Assembly: GCA_018623155.1 (NCBI GenBank)
Contig: JAAZVZ010000014.1
Coordinates: forward strand, 1 to 60,021
Direction of reading: 5' to 3'
Length of the DNA: 60,021 nt
Origin: Glaciecola sp.
Lineage (GTDB): Bacteria; Pseudomonadota; Gammaproteobacteria; Enterobacterales; Alteromonadaceae
Under the pieces are notes generated by a model. The model had not been told where the DNA came from, did no database searches, and saw only the letters and a program-made list of their open reading frames with translations. The position numbers and the translations under genes are program-made. Shown here piece after piece: positions 9,930-19,870 of this stretch; the first letter of the stretch is position 1, and each line of letters opens with the position of its first letter.

Positions 9930-12900
9930 TATTGTTCTTCCAACTCAATATTGATACCTAATGAACGGATTTCTTTTAACAATACGTTAAATGATTCCGG
10001 CATACCTGGTTCCATCTTGTGGTTACCATCAACGATGTTCTTATACATCTTAGTACGACCGTTCACGTCATCCGATTTCACTGTCAACATTTCTTGTAGT
10101 GTATAGGCTGCACCGTATGCTTCTAATGCCCATACTTCCATCTCACCGAAGCGCTGACCACCAAACTGTGCTTTACCGCCCAGAGGTTGCTGCGTAACAA
10201 GTGAGTAAGAGCCAGTAGAACGTGCGTGCATCTTGTCATCCACTAAGTGGTTGAGCTTGAGCATGTACATGTAACCAACCGTTACTGGACGCTCAAATGC
10301 ACGACCGGTACGACCATCAAACAATGTGATCTGACCGCTCTCAGGAATATCTGCAAGTTTAAGTAACTGCTTGATCTCAGCTTCAGTTGCACCGTCAAAT
10401 ACCGGTGTTGCAACGGGTACACCTTTACGCAAGTTCTGCGCAAGGCGTTTTACTTCATCGTCAGAGAAGGTTGCAATATCGACTTTTTGCTGACTTTCAC
10501 CAGTTGAATAGACTTCAGATAAGAATTCGCGAAGTTTGTTTACTTCGGCTTGTTCTTTGATCATCGCATCAATCTTCGCACCTAGACCATGTGCAGCCAT
10601 ACCCAAGTGAGTTTCTAGGATCTGACCGATGTTCATACGCGAAGGTACACCAAGTGGGTTCAATACGATATCAACTGGGGTACCGTTTTCATCGTATGGC
10701 ATATCTTCAACTGGTAAGATTGTCGAAATAACACCTTTGTTACCGTGACGACCCGCCATCTTATCACCAGGCTGAAGCTGGCGCTTAACCGCTAGGTAAA
10801 CTTTGACGACTTTTAGGACGCCAGGTTGCAAGTCATCACCTTGAATGATTTTTTGACGTTTCTGCTCTAATTTCTTATCGAAAGTAGAACGTACCTCTGC
10901 GTGCTGTTCAGCTGCAGATTCAAGCTCAGCTTGTGCGTCTTCATCTTTAAGCGCAATTTCGAACCATTTTTCACGTGGTGTATCATCAAGCTTCGCGCTG
11001 TCAATGCCGTTCGCTTCAAGTAAGCGACGAGCACCTGCAAAAATACCATCTTCCAAAATGCTCAGCTCGTCAGATAAGTCTTTCTTGACTTCTTTAAGCT
11101 GCATTTCTTCGATCTCTTTCGCACGGGCGTCTTTTTCTACACCATCACGAGTAAAGACTTGTACATCAATCACTGTACCGTGAACTGAATTTGGTACACG
11201 TAATGAGGTATCTTTTACATCAGATGCTTTTTCACCAAAGATAGCTCTTAGTAGCTTCTCTTCTGGAGTAAGCTGCGTTTCACCTTTCGGTGTCACTTTA
11301 CCGACAAGGATATCGCCGCCTTTCACTTCGGCACCAATATAGACAACACCTGATTCATCAAGTTTACCAAGTGCTGATTCACCTACATTTGGAATGTCGG
11401 CTGAAATCTCTTCAGGACCAAGCTTCGTATCACGCGCCACACAAGATAACTCTTGGATATGAATAGTAGTGAAGCGGTCTTCTTGAGAAACACGCTCTGA
11501 AATCAAAATCGAATCTTCGAAGTTGTAACCGTTCCAAGGCATGAATGCGATACGCATGTTTTGACCTAGCGCAAGTTCGCCAAGGTCTGTTGAAGGACCA
11601 TCAGCCAGTACGTCACCGACTACAACTGGGTCACCAACATTACATGTTGGTTTCTGATTAATACACGTATTCTGGTTAGAACGCGTGTACTTGGTTAAAT
11701 TATAGATATCGATGCCAGCTTCACCAGCGACCGTTTCATCCGTGTTAACTTTGACAACGATACGCGATGCATCAACGTAATCAATCACACCGCCGCGTTT
11801 AGCGACAACCGTTACACCCGAGTCTACTGCAACGATTTTTTCCATACCCGTACCAACAAGTGGCTTATCAGCACGCAAAGTAGGTACTGCCTGACGTTGC
11901 ATGTTCGCGCCCATCAAGGCACGGTTTGCATCATCGTGTTCAAGGAATGGAATAATTGACGCAGCAATCGATACGATTTGTTGAGAAGAAACATCCATAT
12001 AGCTGATGTCTTCACGTTGCATCAGTGTGGTTTCACCACGGTGACGACATGGCACCAAATCATCCACAATTGCGCCGTTTGCATCTAAGGCAATATTTGC
12101 CTGAGCAACTGCATACGCTGTTTCTTCAATCGCAGATAAATAATCAATTTGGTCAGTTACTTTGCCGTCAACGACTTTGCGATAAGGTGTTTCTAAGAAA
12201 CCATAGTCGTTGGTGCGAGCAAATGATGCCAAAGAGTTAATTAGACCGATGTTTGGTCCTTCCGGCGTTTCGATTGGACATACGCGGCCATAGTGAGTCG
12301 GGTGTACGTCACGTACTTCGAAGCCTGCGCGTTCACGTGTTAAACCACCTGGGCCAAGCGCTGAGATACGACGTTTGTGCGTGACCTCTGATAATGGGTT
12401 GTTCTGGTCCATAAACTGGGAAAGCTGTGATGAACCGAAGAACTCTTTGATTGCCGCTGAAATAGGCTTAGCATTAATCAAATCTTGAGGCATAACGTTG
12501 TCTAAATCACCAAGTGACAAACGCTCTTTAACAGCACGCTCCACACGAACAAGACCAACGCGGAATTGATTTTCTGCCATCTCACCCACTGAACGGATAC
12601 GGCGGTTGCCTAAGTGGTCAATATCGTCCACCTCATCTTTACCGTCACGGATCGTGATAAGCTGTTGCATAACGGCAACGATATCTTCTTTAGATAACGT
12701 ACCTTCACCTGTAATCACTTCACGACCAAGACGACGGTTAAACTTCATACGACCCACGGCTGATAAATCATAGCGCTCATCTGAGAAGAATAAGTTATCA
12801 AATAGTGTTTCAGCTGCATCTTTTGTCGGTGGCTCACCAGGACGCATCATGCGATAAATCTCAACCAACGCAGTCAAGCGGTCGGTAGTTGTATCAATGC

Positions 12901-13954
12901 GCACAGTATCAGAGATATAAGAGCCGTGATCCAACTCATTAATGTAAAGTGTGGATATCTCAGTCACGCCAGCTGCTTTGATGTTTTCAATTAACTCAGC
13001 TGTTAATTCATCGTTTGCTTGCGCAATGACTTCTCCAGAATCGGTATCTACAATGCTGTTTTTAAGTACGCGACCAACAATGTATTCTGCTGGTACAGCA
13101 AGTTCTGTAATTTTTGCTTTTTCTAAAGCACGAGTATGACGAGCCGAAATGCGTTTACCAGTTTCGACTAGAACATTACCGTCTTTATCAATGATGTCGA
13201 ATTGTGCAAGTTCACCACGTAAGCGATCAGCAACAATCTCCATCATGACCTTGTCATCGTCAAAGCGTACTTGAACACCTTCATAGAACATGTCTAGGAT
13301 TTCTTCAGTAGTGTATTCTAAAGCACGTAAGATGATAGTCGCTGGTAGCTTACGACGACGGTCAATACGAACAAATAAATTGTCTTTCGGATCAAATTCA
13401 AAGTCTAACCATGAACCACGATAAGGAATTACACGCGCGTTATATAACACTTTACCAGATGAGTGAGTTTTACCTTTATCATGGTCAAAGAATACACCCG
13501 GTGAACGGTGCAACTGAGATACGATAACACGCTCAGTACCGTTGATGACGAATGTACCGTTTTCGGTCATTAGCGGGATTTCGCCCATGTAGACTTCTTG
13601 CTCTTTGATGTCTTTGACTGCGTTGTTCGCATCTTTATCAAATAACACCAAACGCAACTTCACGCGCAATGGCGCTGAGTAGGTTACGGAGCGGATTTGA
13701 CACTCACGCACATCGAATACTGGCTCGCCTAAACGGTAGCTGACGTACTGTAATTCTGAGTTACCAGAATAACTCTTAATTGGAAATACAGAACTAAAAG
13801 CAGCTTCTAAGCCAACATTGGTGTCGCCGTGAACATCAATGAATTTTTTGAATGAATCTAATTGAATAGATAATAGGTATGGAATATCCAATACCTGAGG
13901 GCGTTTGCCAAAATCCTTACGGATACGTTTCTTCTCGCTAAAAGAGTAAACCAT
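9929..13954 (-). CDS. rpoB: DNA-directed RNA polymerase subunit beta
   Basis: RpoB forms the other half of the catalytic cleft and the rifampicin pocket. The 1341 residues match E. coli length (1342) and the start [16 protein letters not shown]. The rifampicin-resistance cluster is wild type ([25 protein letters not shown] region), so the sequence predicts sensitivity at the target. The gene follows rplL after 222 nt that contain a strong attenuator-like hairpin, so its transcription level is expected to be a fraction of that of rplJL. Confidence 0.99.
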   Translation of the reverse strand: MVYSFSEKKRIRKDFGKRPQVLDIPYLLSIQLDSFKKFIDVHGDTNVGLEAAFSSVFPIKSYSGNSELQYVSYRLGEPVFDVRECQIRSVTYSAPLRVKLRLVLFDKDANNAVKDIKEQEVYMGEIPLMTENGTFVINGTERVIVSQLHRSPGVFFDHDKGKTHSSGKVLYNARVIPYRGSWLDFEFDPKDNLFVRIDRRRKLPATIILRALEYTTEEILDMFYEGVQVRFDDDKVMMEIVADRLRGELAQFDIIDKDGNVLVETGKRISARHTRALEKAKITELAVPAEYIVGRVLKNSIVDTDSGEVIAQANDELTAELIENIKAAGVTEISTLYINELDHGSYISDTVRIDTTTDRLTALVEIYRMMRPGEPPTKDAAETLFDNLFFSDERYDLSAVGRMKFNRRLGREVITGEGTLSKEDIVAVMQQLITIRDGKDEVDDIDHLGNRRIRSVGEMAENQFRVGLVRVERAVKERLSLGDLDNVMPQDLINAKPISAAIKEFFGSSQLSQFMDQNNPLSEVTHKRRISALGPGGLTRERAGFEVRDVHPTHYGRVCPIETPEGPNIGLINSLASFARTNDYGFLETPYRKVVDGKVTDQIDYLSAIEETAYAVAQANIALDANGAIVDDLVPCRHRGETTLMQREDISYMDVSSQQIVSIAASIIPFLEHDDANRALMGANMQRQAVPTLRADKPLVGTGMEKIVAVDSGVTVVAKRGGVIDYVDASRIVVKVNTDETVAGEAGIDIYNLTKYTRSNQNTCINQKPTCNVGDPVVVGDVLADGPSTDLGELALGQNMRIAFMPWNGYNFEDSILISERVSQEDRFTTIHIQELSCVARDTKLGPEEISADIPNVGESALGKLDESGVVYIGAEVKGGDILVGKVTPKGETQLTPEEKLLRAIFGEKASDVKDTSLRVPNSVHGTVIDVQVFTRDGVEKDARAKEIEEMQLKEVKKDLSDELSILEDGIFAGARRLLEANGIDSAKLDDTPREKWFEIALKDEDAQAELESAAEQHAEVRSTFDKKLEQKRQKIIQGDDLQPGVLKVVKVYLAVKRQLQPGDKMAGRHGNKGVISTILPVEDMPYDENGTPVDIVLNPLGVPSRMNIGQILETHLGMAAHGLGAKIDAMIKEQAEVNKLREFLSEVYSTGESQQKVDIATFSDDEVKRLAQNLRKGVPVATPVFDGATEAEIKQLLKLADIPESGQITLFDGRTGRAFERPVTVGYMYMLKLNHLVDDKMHARSTGSYSLVTQQPLGGKAQFGGQRFGEMEVWALEAYGAAYTLQEMLTVKSDDVNGRTKMYKNIVDGNHKMEPGMPESFNVLLKEIRSLGINIELEEQ

Positions 13955-14110
13955 AGGTTACTTAGCCTCTAATTTTGACCCGACCTGTCGTTGCGTTCTC
14001 GCAACAAACTCCCAGACTTTTGTTTTTATTGACATTTTTCAAAAAAGAAAAATGGTTTTGCGCCGATATATAGACTAAGACAAAAGCAGCAAAATCTCAA
14101 ATGTCTATAG

Positions 14111-14147
14111 CGCAAAAAAGCAGGTGAACAAATATTCACCTGCTTTT
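14111..14147 (-). terminator. rplL-rpoB attenuator
   Basis: On the minus strand AAAAGCAGGTGAA (14135-14147) pairs perfectly with TTCACCTGCTTTT (14116-14128) around a six-base loop, and the T-run continues to 14114. It lies 30 nt after rplL. In E. coli an attenuator at this place lets only part of the rplJL transcripts enter rpoBC; this one has the full form of an intrinsic terminator, and read-through efficiency cannot be judged from sequence. Confidence 0.85.
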
Positions 14148-14176
14148 GCCATTTCTGGCAAGCTAAGTAAGGTTAA

Positions 14177-14551
14177 TTACTTAACTTCAACTTCAGCGCC
14201 AGCTTCTTTAAGAGTGTTCGCTAATTCTTCAGCTTCCTCTTTGCTTACGCCTTCTTTGATTGCTTTAGGAGCAGACTCAACTAACTCTTTAGCTTCTTTC
14301 AAGCCAAGGCCAGTTGCGCCGCGAACTGCTTTGATAACAGCAACTTTGTTGCCACCGATGCCCGCTAGGACAACGTCAAATTCAGTTTTCTCTTCAGCTG
14401 CTTCAGCAGCTGCAGCAGGACCTGCCGCTACAGCAACTGCTGCAGTAGCTTCTACGCCGAATTTTTCTTCAGCTGCTTCGATTAACTCTACCAATTCCAT
14501 AACTGGCATTTCAGCAATCGCGTTTAAGATATCATCTTTAGTTAGAGCCAT
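14177..14551 (-). CDS. rplL: 50S ribosomal protein L7/L12
   Basis: L7/L12 forms the flexible ribosomal stalk that recruits translational GTPases. The 124-residue protein has the N-terminal dimerisation domain ([26 protein letters not shown]), an Ala/Glu-rich hinge near 38-55, and the conserved C-terminal domain with [12 protein letters not shown]. It follows rplJ by 53 nt in the usual pair, which is translated together under L10 control. Confidence 0.98.
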   Translation of the reverse strand: MALTKDDILNAIAEMPVMELVELIEAAEEKFGVEATAAVAVAAGPAAAAEAAEEKTEFDVVLAGIGGNKVAVIKAVRGATGLGLKEAKELVESAPKAIKEGVSKEEAEELANTLKEAGAEVEVK

Positions 14552-14604
14552 TTCTCTAAACTCCTGGGTTGTATGTTAAAAATAAATTATTGCCAAAGAG
14601 AAAA

Positions 14605-15132
14605 TTACTTTTCGTCTTTGATCGCCGCCAATACACGCACAAATTTGGTAGGTACTTCGTTGATCGTTTGAACGAATTTGCCAACCGGTGCTTTGAAGGT
14701 TGCAAGAAGTTTCGCCAACGCTTCGTCGCGAGTCGGTAGTGAAGCTACTGCGTCCAATTTCTCTGGACCCAATAAACCGCTACCAATCGATAACGCTGTA
14801 ACCTTTAACTTATCGTTACCCTTAGCATAGTCTTTGAAAAGACGTGCAGCACCGCCTGGTGCTTCGATAGAGAAACCATAAATTAGAGGACCAGTTAAAG
14901 CGCTGTCTAGGTCAGCAAATTTACTGTCAGCAAGTGCACGCTTTGCTAAAGTGTTACGAATAACCTTTAGATAAACGCCTTGTTCACGAGCTTTAATACG
15001 TAAATCTGTTAACTCAGCTACTTCCATCCCACGGTATTCAGCGACGGCAACGGATAGAGCTTGAGACGCAACGTCAGATACTTCTGCTACAATCTCTTTT
15101 TTTGCTGCTAAACCTAGTGCCACTGAGTTCAC
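14605..15132 (-). CDS. rplJ: 50S ribosomal protein L10
   Basis: L10 anchors L7/L12 dimers to 23S rRNA. At 175 residues it has N-terminal [12 protein letters not shown]-like residues and the conserved [11 protein letters not shown]. The open frame begins with [13 protein letters not shown] at 15132; the usual protein starts at an equivalent of MALGL, so the true N-terminus could lie a few codons inside (a GTG that reads VALGL). The gene is preceded by a 293-nt leader of the L10 type, through which the L10-L12 complex represses its own translation in related bacteria. Confidence 0.97.
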   Translation of the reverse strand: MNSVALGLAAKKEIVAEVSDVASQALSVAVAEYRGMEVAELTDLRIKAREQGVYLKVIRNTLAKRALADSKFADLDSALTGPLIYGFSIEAPGGAARLFKDYAKGNDKLKVTALSIGSGLLGPEKLDAVASLPTRDEALAKLLATFKAPVGKFVQTINEVPTKFVRVLAAIKDEK

Positions 15133-15425
15133 CTCTTTGTTACTACGCCAGCTCGAAAGCCTTTGTAGGATTCACAGATTGATACGCCACACCAAAGGTG
15201 TTTTGTACCGCTCTACGGTGTTCGTTATCCCAGAGAGTCTGAGTCCGTACCACCGTCTGCGTAGGCATAAATTAAGAAGCCATTTATGTGTTAGGTCTCT
15301 TACCTCTAACACCGACCTCACCTACGGTCTTGGACGGGAACTTGATATCAACACTGTTGATAAAAAGCTCCAACCCATAACCTTATACAGAGACATCATC
15401 TACTGATGACAGGTTGTAACTTAAC
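15133..15425 (-). ncRNA. L10 leader (rplJL autoregulatory mRNA leader)
   Basis: The 293 nt between rplA and rplJ hold no credible gene. On the minus strand they contain GCCTACGCAGACGGTGGT followed by GGACTCAGA and CTCTGGGAT, which resembles the conserved core of the L10 leader family, the binding site for the L10(L12)4 complex. I recognise the core by eye and have not folded the whole element. Confidence 0.8.
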
Positions 15426-16124
15426 TTATTTAAGGCCTAAAGACGCTTGGTCTAAAGTAACGCCTGCACCCATAGTGGTGGATAAGCTAACTTTCTTGAT
15501 ATATGTACCTTTTGCAGAAGAAGGCTTTGCTTTCTTCAGTGCTTCAAGTAAAGCTTCTAAGTTGCCAGCAATTGCCGCTTCTTCGAACGCAATCTTACCG
15601 ATGCTTGCATGAATGATACCGTTTTTGTCGTTGCGGTATTGTACCTGACCAGACTTAGCGTTCTTAACCGCAGTTGCCACATCAGGAGTAACTGTACCAG
15701 TCTTAGGATTAGGCATTAGACCACGTGGACCTAAGATTTGACCTAATTGACCCACAACGCGCATTGCATCAGGGGAAGCAACGACAACATCAAAGTTCAT
15801 CTCGCCTTTCTTAACCTGTTCAGCTAAGTCTTCCATACCCACGATATCAGCACCTGCTTCTTTAGCAGCTTCTGCATTTGCACCTTGAGTAAATACCGCA
15901 ACGCGTACATCTTTACCAGTACCGTGTGGTAACACAGTCGCGCCACGCACGTTCTGGTCAGATTTACGAGCATCGATGCCAAGATTGACTGCAACGTCAA
16001 CGCTTTCAGCGAACTTAACGGTTGCGAACTCTTTTAATAACGCAACGGCTTCGTTTAATTCGTATTCTTTGTTCGCGTCTACTTTTTCGCGAATTGCGCG
16101 CATGCGCTTAGATAATTTTGCCAT
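15426..16124 (-). CDS. rplA: 50S ribosomal protein L1
   Basis: L1 forms the mobile stalk next to the E site and, in E. coli, represses the rplKA message. The 232-residue protein is of normal length, beginning [16 protein letters not shown] and carrying the signature [11 protein letters not shown] and [16 protein letters not shown]. It starts 3 nt after rplK and shares its promoter at 16644-16672. Confidence 0.98.
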   Translation of the reverse strand: MAKLSKRMRAIREKVDANKEYELNEAVALLKEFATVKFAESVDVAVNLGIDARKSDQNVRGATVLPHGTGKDVRVAVFTQGANAEAAKEAGADIVGMEDLAEQVKKGEMNFDVVVASPDAMRVVGQLGQILGPRGLMPNPKTGTVTPDVATAVKNAKSGQVQYRNDKNGIIHASIGKIAFEEAAIAGNLEALLEALKKAKPSSAKGTYIKKVSLSTTMGAGVTLDQASLGLK

Positions 16125-16127
16125 GAC

Positions 16128-16556
16128 TTAGCCCTCTACATTCAAGCCCATGCTGCGCGCAGAGCCAGCAATGGTGTTAACAGCCGCGTCTAAGCTTGCT
16201 GCAGTTAGATCAGGTTCTTTGGTTTTTGCAATTTCTTCTAATTGCGCACGTGTCACAGTACCGACTTTCTCAGTGTTTGGACGACCTGAACCGCTCTTGA
16301 TGCCCGCTGCTTTCTTTAATAGGAAAGACGCAGGAGGAGTCTTGGTGATAAATGTGAAAGAACGATCTTCATAAACCGTAATTTCAACAGGTACTGGAGC
16401 ACCCTTCTCTAGGCTTTCTGTTTTGGCGTTGAACGCTTTACAGAATTCCATGATGTTTACACCGTGTTGACCTAGAGCAGGACCAACTGGTGGTGATGGG
16501 TTTGCAGCGCCAGCGCCGACTTGTAGCTTGATTAAGCCAGAAATTTTCTTAGCCAT
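16128..16556 (-). CDS. rplK: 50S ribosomal protein L11
   Basis: L11 binds the GTPase-associated centre of 23S rRNA and is needed for RelA activation. All 142 residues are present, including the proline-rich [15 protein letters not shown] near residues 20-35 and the rRNA-binding C-terminal domain with [11 protein letters not shown]. It is the first gene of rplKA and has a strong promoter about 90 nt upstream. Confidence 0.98.
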   Translation of the reverse strand: MAKKISGLIKLQVGAGAANPSPPVGPALGQHGVNIMEFCKAFNAKTESLEKGAPVPVEITVYEDRSFTFITKTPPASFLLKKAAGIKSGSGRPNTEKVGTVTRAQLEEIAKTKEPDLTAASLDAAVNTIAGSARSMGLNVEG

Positions 16557-16643
16557 TGTATCTCTCTCGTATGTGGGTTGCGCGCCTCGTAGCTATTGAG
16601 TATAACTAGGTCACAGGCTCCCCACGCAAATAAAGGGACGCGG

Positions 16644-16672
16644 ATTATAGTCCAGAACAAAGATTATGTAAA
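16644..16672 (-). promoter_or_regulatory. Sigma-70 promoter of rplKA(JL-rpoBC)
   Basis: Minus-strand TTTACA (16667-16672), a 17-nt spacer and a perfect TATAAT (16644-16649), followed by the GC-rich CCGCGTCCCTT. The discriminator is nearly the same as at the tRNA-Trp and rpsL promoters. It lies downstream of the nusG terminator, so it is the main promoter for the ribosomal protein and polymerase genes. Confidence 0.9.
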
Positions 16673-16721
16673 CAGCATTTGTCACAAAATTGACTTATTT
16701 TTGATCAATGCTTCAAATACT

Positions 16722-16747
16722 AAAAAACCACCCTAAGGTGGTTTTTT
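16722..16747. terminator. nusG terminator
   Basis: AAAAAACCACC (16722-16732) and GGTGGTTTTTT (16737-16747) pair perfectly around a four-base loop, with A and T runs that make it work in either direction. It lies 15 nt after the nusG stop and separates tRNA-Trp-secE-nusG from rplKA. Confidence 0.93.
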
Positions 16748-16762
16748 GGTATTTCGTTTGGC

Positions 16763-17296
16763 TTAGTTCTTTTCGACTTGACCAAATTCCAGTTCGACTG
16801 GCGTTGAGCGACCAAATATAAGTACGGAAACTTTTAAGCGGCTCTTTTCGTAATCCACTTCTTCGATAGTGCCCTCGAAGTCGGCAAATGGGCCTTCGGT
16901 GACACGAACCACTTCGCCTGGTTCGAACATGGTTTTCGGCTTTGGCGAATCCACGTTTTCTTCTAAACGGTTTAGGATAGCATCTGCTTCTTTTTTGCTG
17001 ATTGGCATTGGACGATCTGAAGTACCACCAATAAAGCCCAATACGCGAGGTACTGATTTAACCAAATGCCATGAATCTTCATTCATGTCCATTTCGACCA
17101 ATACATAACCTGGGAAAAACTTGCGTTCAGACTTGCGCTTCTGACCAGCACGCATCTCAACCACTTCTTCAGTTGGCACTAATATCTCGCCAAAGTGTTC
17201 TTCCATTTCGTGTGTTTTGATGTGCTCTAATAAGGTTTTCTGCACGCGTTGCTCATAACCTGAGAACGCTTGGACAACATACCAACGTTTAGCCAT
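16763..17296 (-). CDS. nusG: Transcription termination/antitermination factor NusG
   Basis: NusG binds RNA polymerase, suppresses pausing, and links it to Rho or to the ribosome. The 177 residues show the NGN domain ([22 protein letters not shown] at the start; [13 protein letters not shown]) and the C-terminal KOW domain ([22 protein letters not shown]). It starts 3 nt after secE and ends just before a strong terminator. Confidence 0.98.
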   Translation of the reverse strand: MAKRWYVVQAFSGYEQRVQKTLLEHIKTHEMEEHFGEILVPTEEVVEMRAGQKRKSERKFFPGYVLVEMDMNEDSWHLVKSVPRVLGFIGGTSDRPMPISKKEADAILNRLEENVDSPKPKTMFEPGEVVRVTEGPFADFEGTIEEVDYEKSRLKVSVLIFGRSTPVELEFGQVEKN

Positions 17297-17299
17297 GAT

Positions 17300-17680
17300 T
17301 TAGATCCCAATACCAGTTACGAAACCGACTAGACGTACAATAATACCGTCGAGTCCCCACAAGATAAGCGCCATAACCAAAGTCGCAATCAACACGATCA
17401 ACGTGGTCTGAGTAGCTTCTTGACGCGATGGCCAAACCACCTTGCGCACTTCAGTACGTGAATCTTTGGCAAACGTCAAAAAGCGCGTCCCTTTCATGGT
17501 CGTTGCTGCAATAAAACCTGCAACCACAACGACAGCGACAGCCGCTAATGCACGATACAGTACTGATGCCTGTTCAAAATAATGGTTTCCTGCTACTAAA
17601 CCCGCTAATAACGCAAAGACTATTAGCCATTTAAACGTGTCTAATGCACTGGATGATTGATTTTCTACTGTTTCACTCAT
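17300..17680 (-). CDS. secE: Preprotein translocase subunit SecE
   Basis: SecE clamps SecY in the protein-conducting channel. The 126-residue protein has the three-TM form found in gammaproteobacteria: segments near 17-35, 42-60 and 95-120, with the conserved cytoplasmic helix around FAKDSRTEVRKVVWPSRQEATQT. It lies 47 nt after tRNA-Trp and immediately before nusG, the standard pairing. Confidence 0.97.
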   Translation of the reverse strand: MSETVENQSSSALDTFKWLIVFALLAGLVAGNHYFEQASVLYRALAAVAVVVVAGFIAATTMKGTRFLTFAKDSRTEVRKVVWPSRQEATQTTLIVLIATLVMALILWGLDGIIVRLVGFVTGIGI

Positions 17681-17727
17681 GTTAAACCCTTATATAACGC
17701 CTAAACAAGGCGCTATGCATATAAAAG

Positions 17728-17804
17728 TGGCAGGGGCGGAGGGATTCGAACCCCCAACCATCGGTTTTGGAGACCGCTGTTCTACCAATTGGAACTACGC
17801 CCCT
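17728..17804 (-). tRNA. trpT: tRNA-Trp (anticodon CCA)
   Basis: Read on the minus strand the cloverleaf is complete: acceptor AGGGGCG/CGCCCCT, D-stem GTTC/GAAC, anticodon loop CTCCAAA with anticodon CCA, T-arm GGGGG-TTCGAAT-CCCTC, discriminator G and encoded CCA end. Total 77 nt. The first anticodon-stem position is a G27·A43 mismatch where E. coli has C-G; the other four pairs are normal. It is co-transcribed with secE-nusG. Confidence 0.97.
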
Positions 17805-17911
17805 AAATTTATTGTGCCGACAGAATCTGTCCACAACATCATAAAATTTAGATACACTTCGATTGTGCTTTCCAGTTAAATCAGATGGGGAAGAACAATG
17901 AAGGGACGCGT

Positions 17912-17939
17912 ATTATACCCATCTGAGGTGTGGTTTCAA
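17912..17939 (-). promoter_or_regulatory. Sigma-70 promoter of tRNA-Trp-secE-nusG
   Basis: Minus-strand TTGAAA (17934-17939), a 16-nt spacer and a perfect TATAAT (17912-17917), followed by ACGCGTCCCTT, the same start region as at rplK. One arm of a perfect 9-bp inverted repeat (CCCATCTGA at 17918-17926, partner TCAGATGGG at 17881-17889) fills part of the spacer; the other arm lies in the early transcribed region. Confidence 0.88.
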
Positions 17940-17958
17940 ACTTTAATTTAGCTCTAAT

Positions 17959-19800
17959 TTATTCCAACCCTAAGAAACCACCGGTTTGGTGCTCCCACAA
18001 CTTGGCATATATACCACCTAACGCCAATAATTCTGAATGTGTACCAGACTCTACAATTCGCCCTTGATCCAGTACAATTAGGCGATCCATTTGCGCAATG
18101 GTCGAGAGCCTATGGGCAATAGCGAGCACCGTTTTATGTTCCATGATTTTATCAAGACACTCTTGAATGGCTGCCTCAACTTCCGAATCTAACGCTGATG
18201 TCGCCTCATCCAAAATCAGAATCGGTGCATCTTTTAACATCACTCGAGCAATCGCAATGCGTTGACGTTGGCCACCAGAAAGCTTTACCCCACGCTCGCC
18301 AACATGCGCATCAAAAGCCGTGCGTCCTTTGGCGTCACTTAATTGTTGAATAAATTCAAACGCTTCAGCTTGCTTCAATGCTCGAATCATATCTTCTTCA
18401 GAAGCATCTTCTCTGCCATAAATCACATTATCACGTACACTGCGATGCATTAATGACGTATCCTGCGTCACCATGCTGATCTTAGCTCTTAAAGACTCTT
18501 GTTGTAATTCTGTTACGGCTTGACCATCCACCGTAATCGTGCCACTTTGAATATCATAAAATCTCAGTAACAGATTAACCAACGTCGATTTACCAGCACC
18601 AGAACGACCGACAATACCGACTTTCTCACCGCTCTTAATATCCAAATTAAGGTCATCAAATACTTGGATATGCCTACCGTTTTGTGCTTGATAAGCAAAG
18701 TTCACATTTTTAAAACTGATCTGTCCGCCATTTATTGCCAGCGGTTGTGCATCCGCTTTATCTTTGACATCAACTGGTACCGCTAGGGAGTTAATGCCAT
18801 CTTGGACCGTACCAAGATTTTCGAATATGGAAGAGACTTCCCACATGATCCACTGACTCATCCCATTGAGGCGCAATGCGAGACTGATACCAATCGCTAC
18901 ATCGCCACCTGTCACGATGCCTTTGGTCCACAAATAAATCGATATGGCAGTGACCGCAAAGACTAACAGCGCGTTCGAGTACCAGACACAGCCATACAAA
19001 ACAGTCACCAGCCGCATTTGCGGATGCACGGTTTGTAAAAAACCATCCATCCCTTCTTTGGCATAAGTCGCTTCTCTTGATGAATGTGAAAATAGCTTTA
19101 CAGTAGCGATATTGGTGTAGGAGTCGACGATGCGTCCAGTCATAATTGAACGGGCGTCGGCTTGTTTTTTGGAGACGTCTTTTAAACGCGGTAAGATGAG
19201 TCGCAAAATCCCGATATACACTGCCAACCAGACCAGAAAGGGTAAAGCCAAGCGCCAATCTACTGCAAATACCAACACCACAATGGAAATAAAGTAAACA
19301 CTGATGTAAACCATCAAGTCGAGCAATTTGAGAACTGTCTCGCGCACTGCCAGTGCAGTTTGCATCACTTTGGTCGCAACTCGTCCCGCAAATTCATCCT
19401 GAAAATAAGAGAGCGATTGCTGCAACACATAACGATGCGCCAACCAGCGAATACGCATCGGATAATTACCCAGCAGGGATTGATGAATCAACATCGATTG
19501 GATGACGACCAAACAGGGAAGTAGCAATAAGATCACCAGACCCATACGCCATAACGACGCGGACTCTTCTTGTACAAACGTCTGAGGATCACGGGTAGCA
19601 AACCAATCTACCAACTGACCCATGTATCCAAACAACATGACTTCAAAAATAGCCACAGAAGCGGCTAGACAAGATACCGCAAAAATAACCTGCCACACGC
19701 CTCTGGTATAGTGTACGCAAAACGCGTAAAGCGAGGTTGGAGGTTGGCTAGGGACGTCCTGGGGGTAGGGTTGTACGAGGCTCTCGAACCACTTAAACAT
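17959..19800 (-). CDS. ABC transporter, fused permease and ATPase (exporter type)
   Basis: The 613-residue protein is a half-size ABC exporter that would work as a homodimer in the inner membrane. The membrane domain spans about 35-330. The ATPase domain has the Walker A GRSGAGKST (398-406), the signature LSGGQRQR (507-514) and Walker B ILILDEATSALD (527-538). The cytoplasmic N-terminus with LVQPYPQDVP is typical of a widespread uncharacterised proteobacterial subgroup related to lipid and multidrug exporters. The substrate cannot be told. It has its own promoter and ends 20 nt before the -35 of the tRNA-Trp promoter, with no clear terminator between them. Confidence 0.9.
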   Translation of the reverse strand: MFKWFESLVQPYPQDVPSQPPTSLYAFCVHYTRGVWQVIFAVSCLAASVAIFEVMLFGYMGQLVDWFATRDPQTFVQEESASLWRMGLVILLLLPCLVVIQSMLIHQSLLGNYPMRIRWLAHRYVLQQSLSYFQDEFAGRVATKVMQTALAVRETVLKLLDLMVYISVYFISIVVLVFAVDWRLALPFLVWLAVYIGILRLILPRLKDVSKKQADARSIMTGRIVDSYTNIATVKLFSHSSREATYAKEGMDGFLQTVHPQMRLVTVLYGCVWYSNALLVFAVTAISIYLWTKGIVTGGDVAIGISLALRLNGMSQWIMWEVSSIFENLGTVQDGINSLAVPVDVKDKADAQPLAINGGQISFKNVNFAYQAQNGRHIQVFDDLNLDIKSGEKVGIVGRSGAGKSTLVNLLLRFYDIQSGTITVDGQAVTELQQESLRAKISMVTQDTSLMHRSVRDNVIYGREDASEEDMIRALKQAEAFEFIQQLSDAKGRTAFDAHVGERGVKLSGGQRQRIAIARVMLKDAPILILDEATSALDSEVEAAIQECLDKIMEHKTVLAIAHRLSTIAQMDRLIVLDQGRIVESGTHSELLALGGIYAKLWEHQTGGFLGLE

Positions 19801-19832
19801 GCAATGACCTAGGGAATGAAAATTCGTGTCGT

Positions 19833-19861
19833 ATTATGAGGTTAAGTGGCTAAAGCTTCAA
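19833..19861 (-). promoter_or_regulatory. Promoter of the ABC exporter gene
   Basis: Minus-strand TTGAAG (19856-19861), a 17-nt spacer and CATAAT (19833-19838) lie in the 70-nt gap between the RraA-like gene and the ABC gene, about 30 nt before the start codon. Confidence 0.6.
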
Positions 19862-19870
19862 GTTTTGAGG

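Noticed and set aside
15137-15406. Open reading frame of 89 codons on the plus strand
   Set aside because: It lies in the L10 leader on the opposite strand and has no recognisable protein features.
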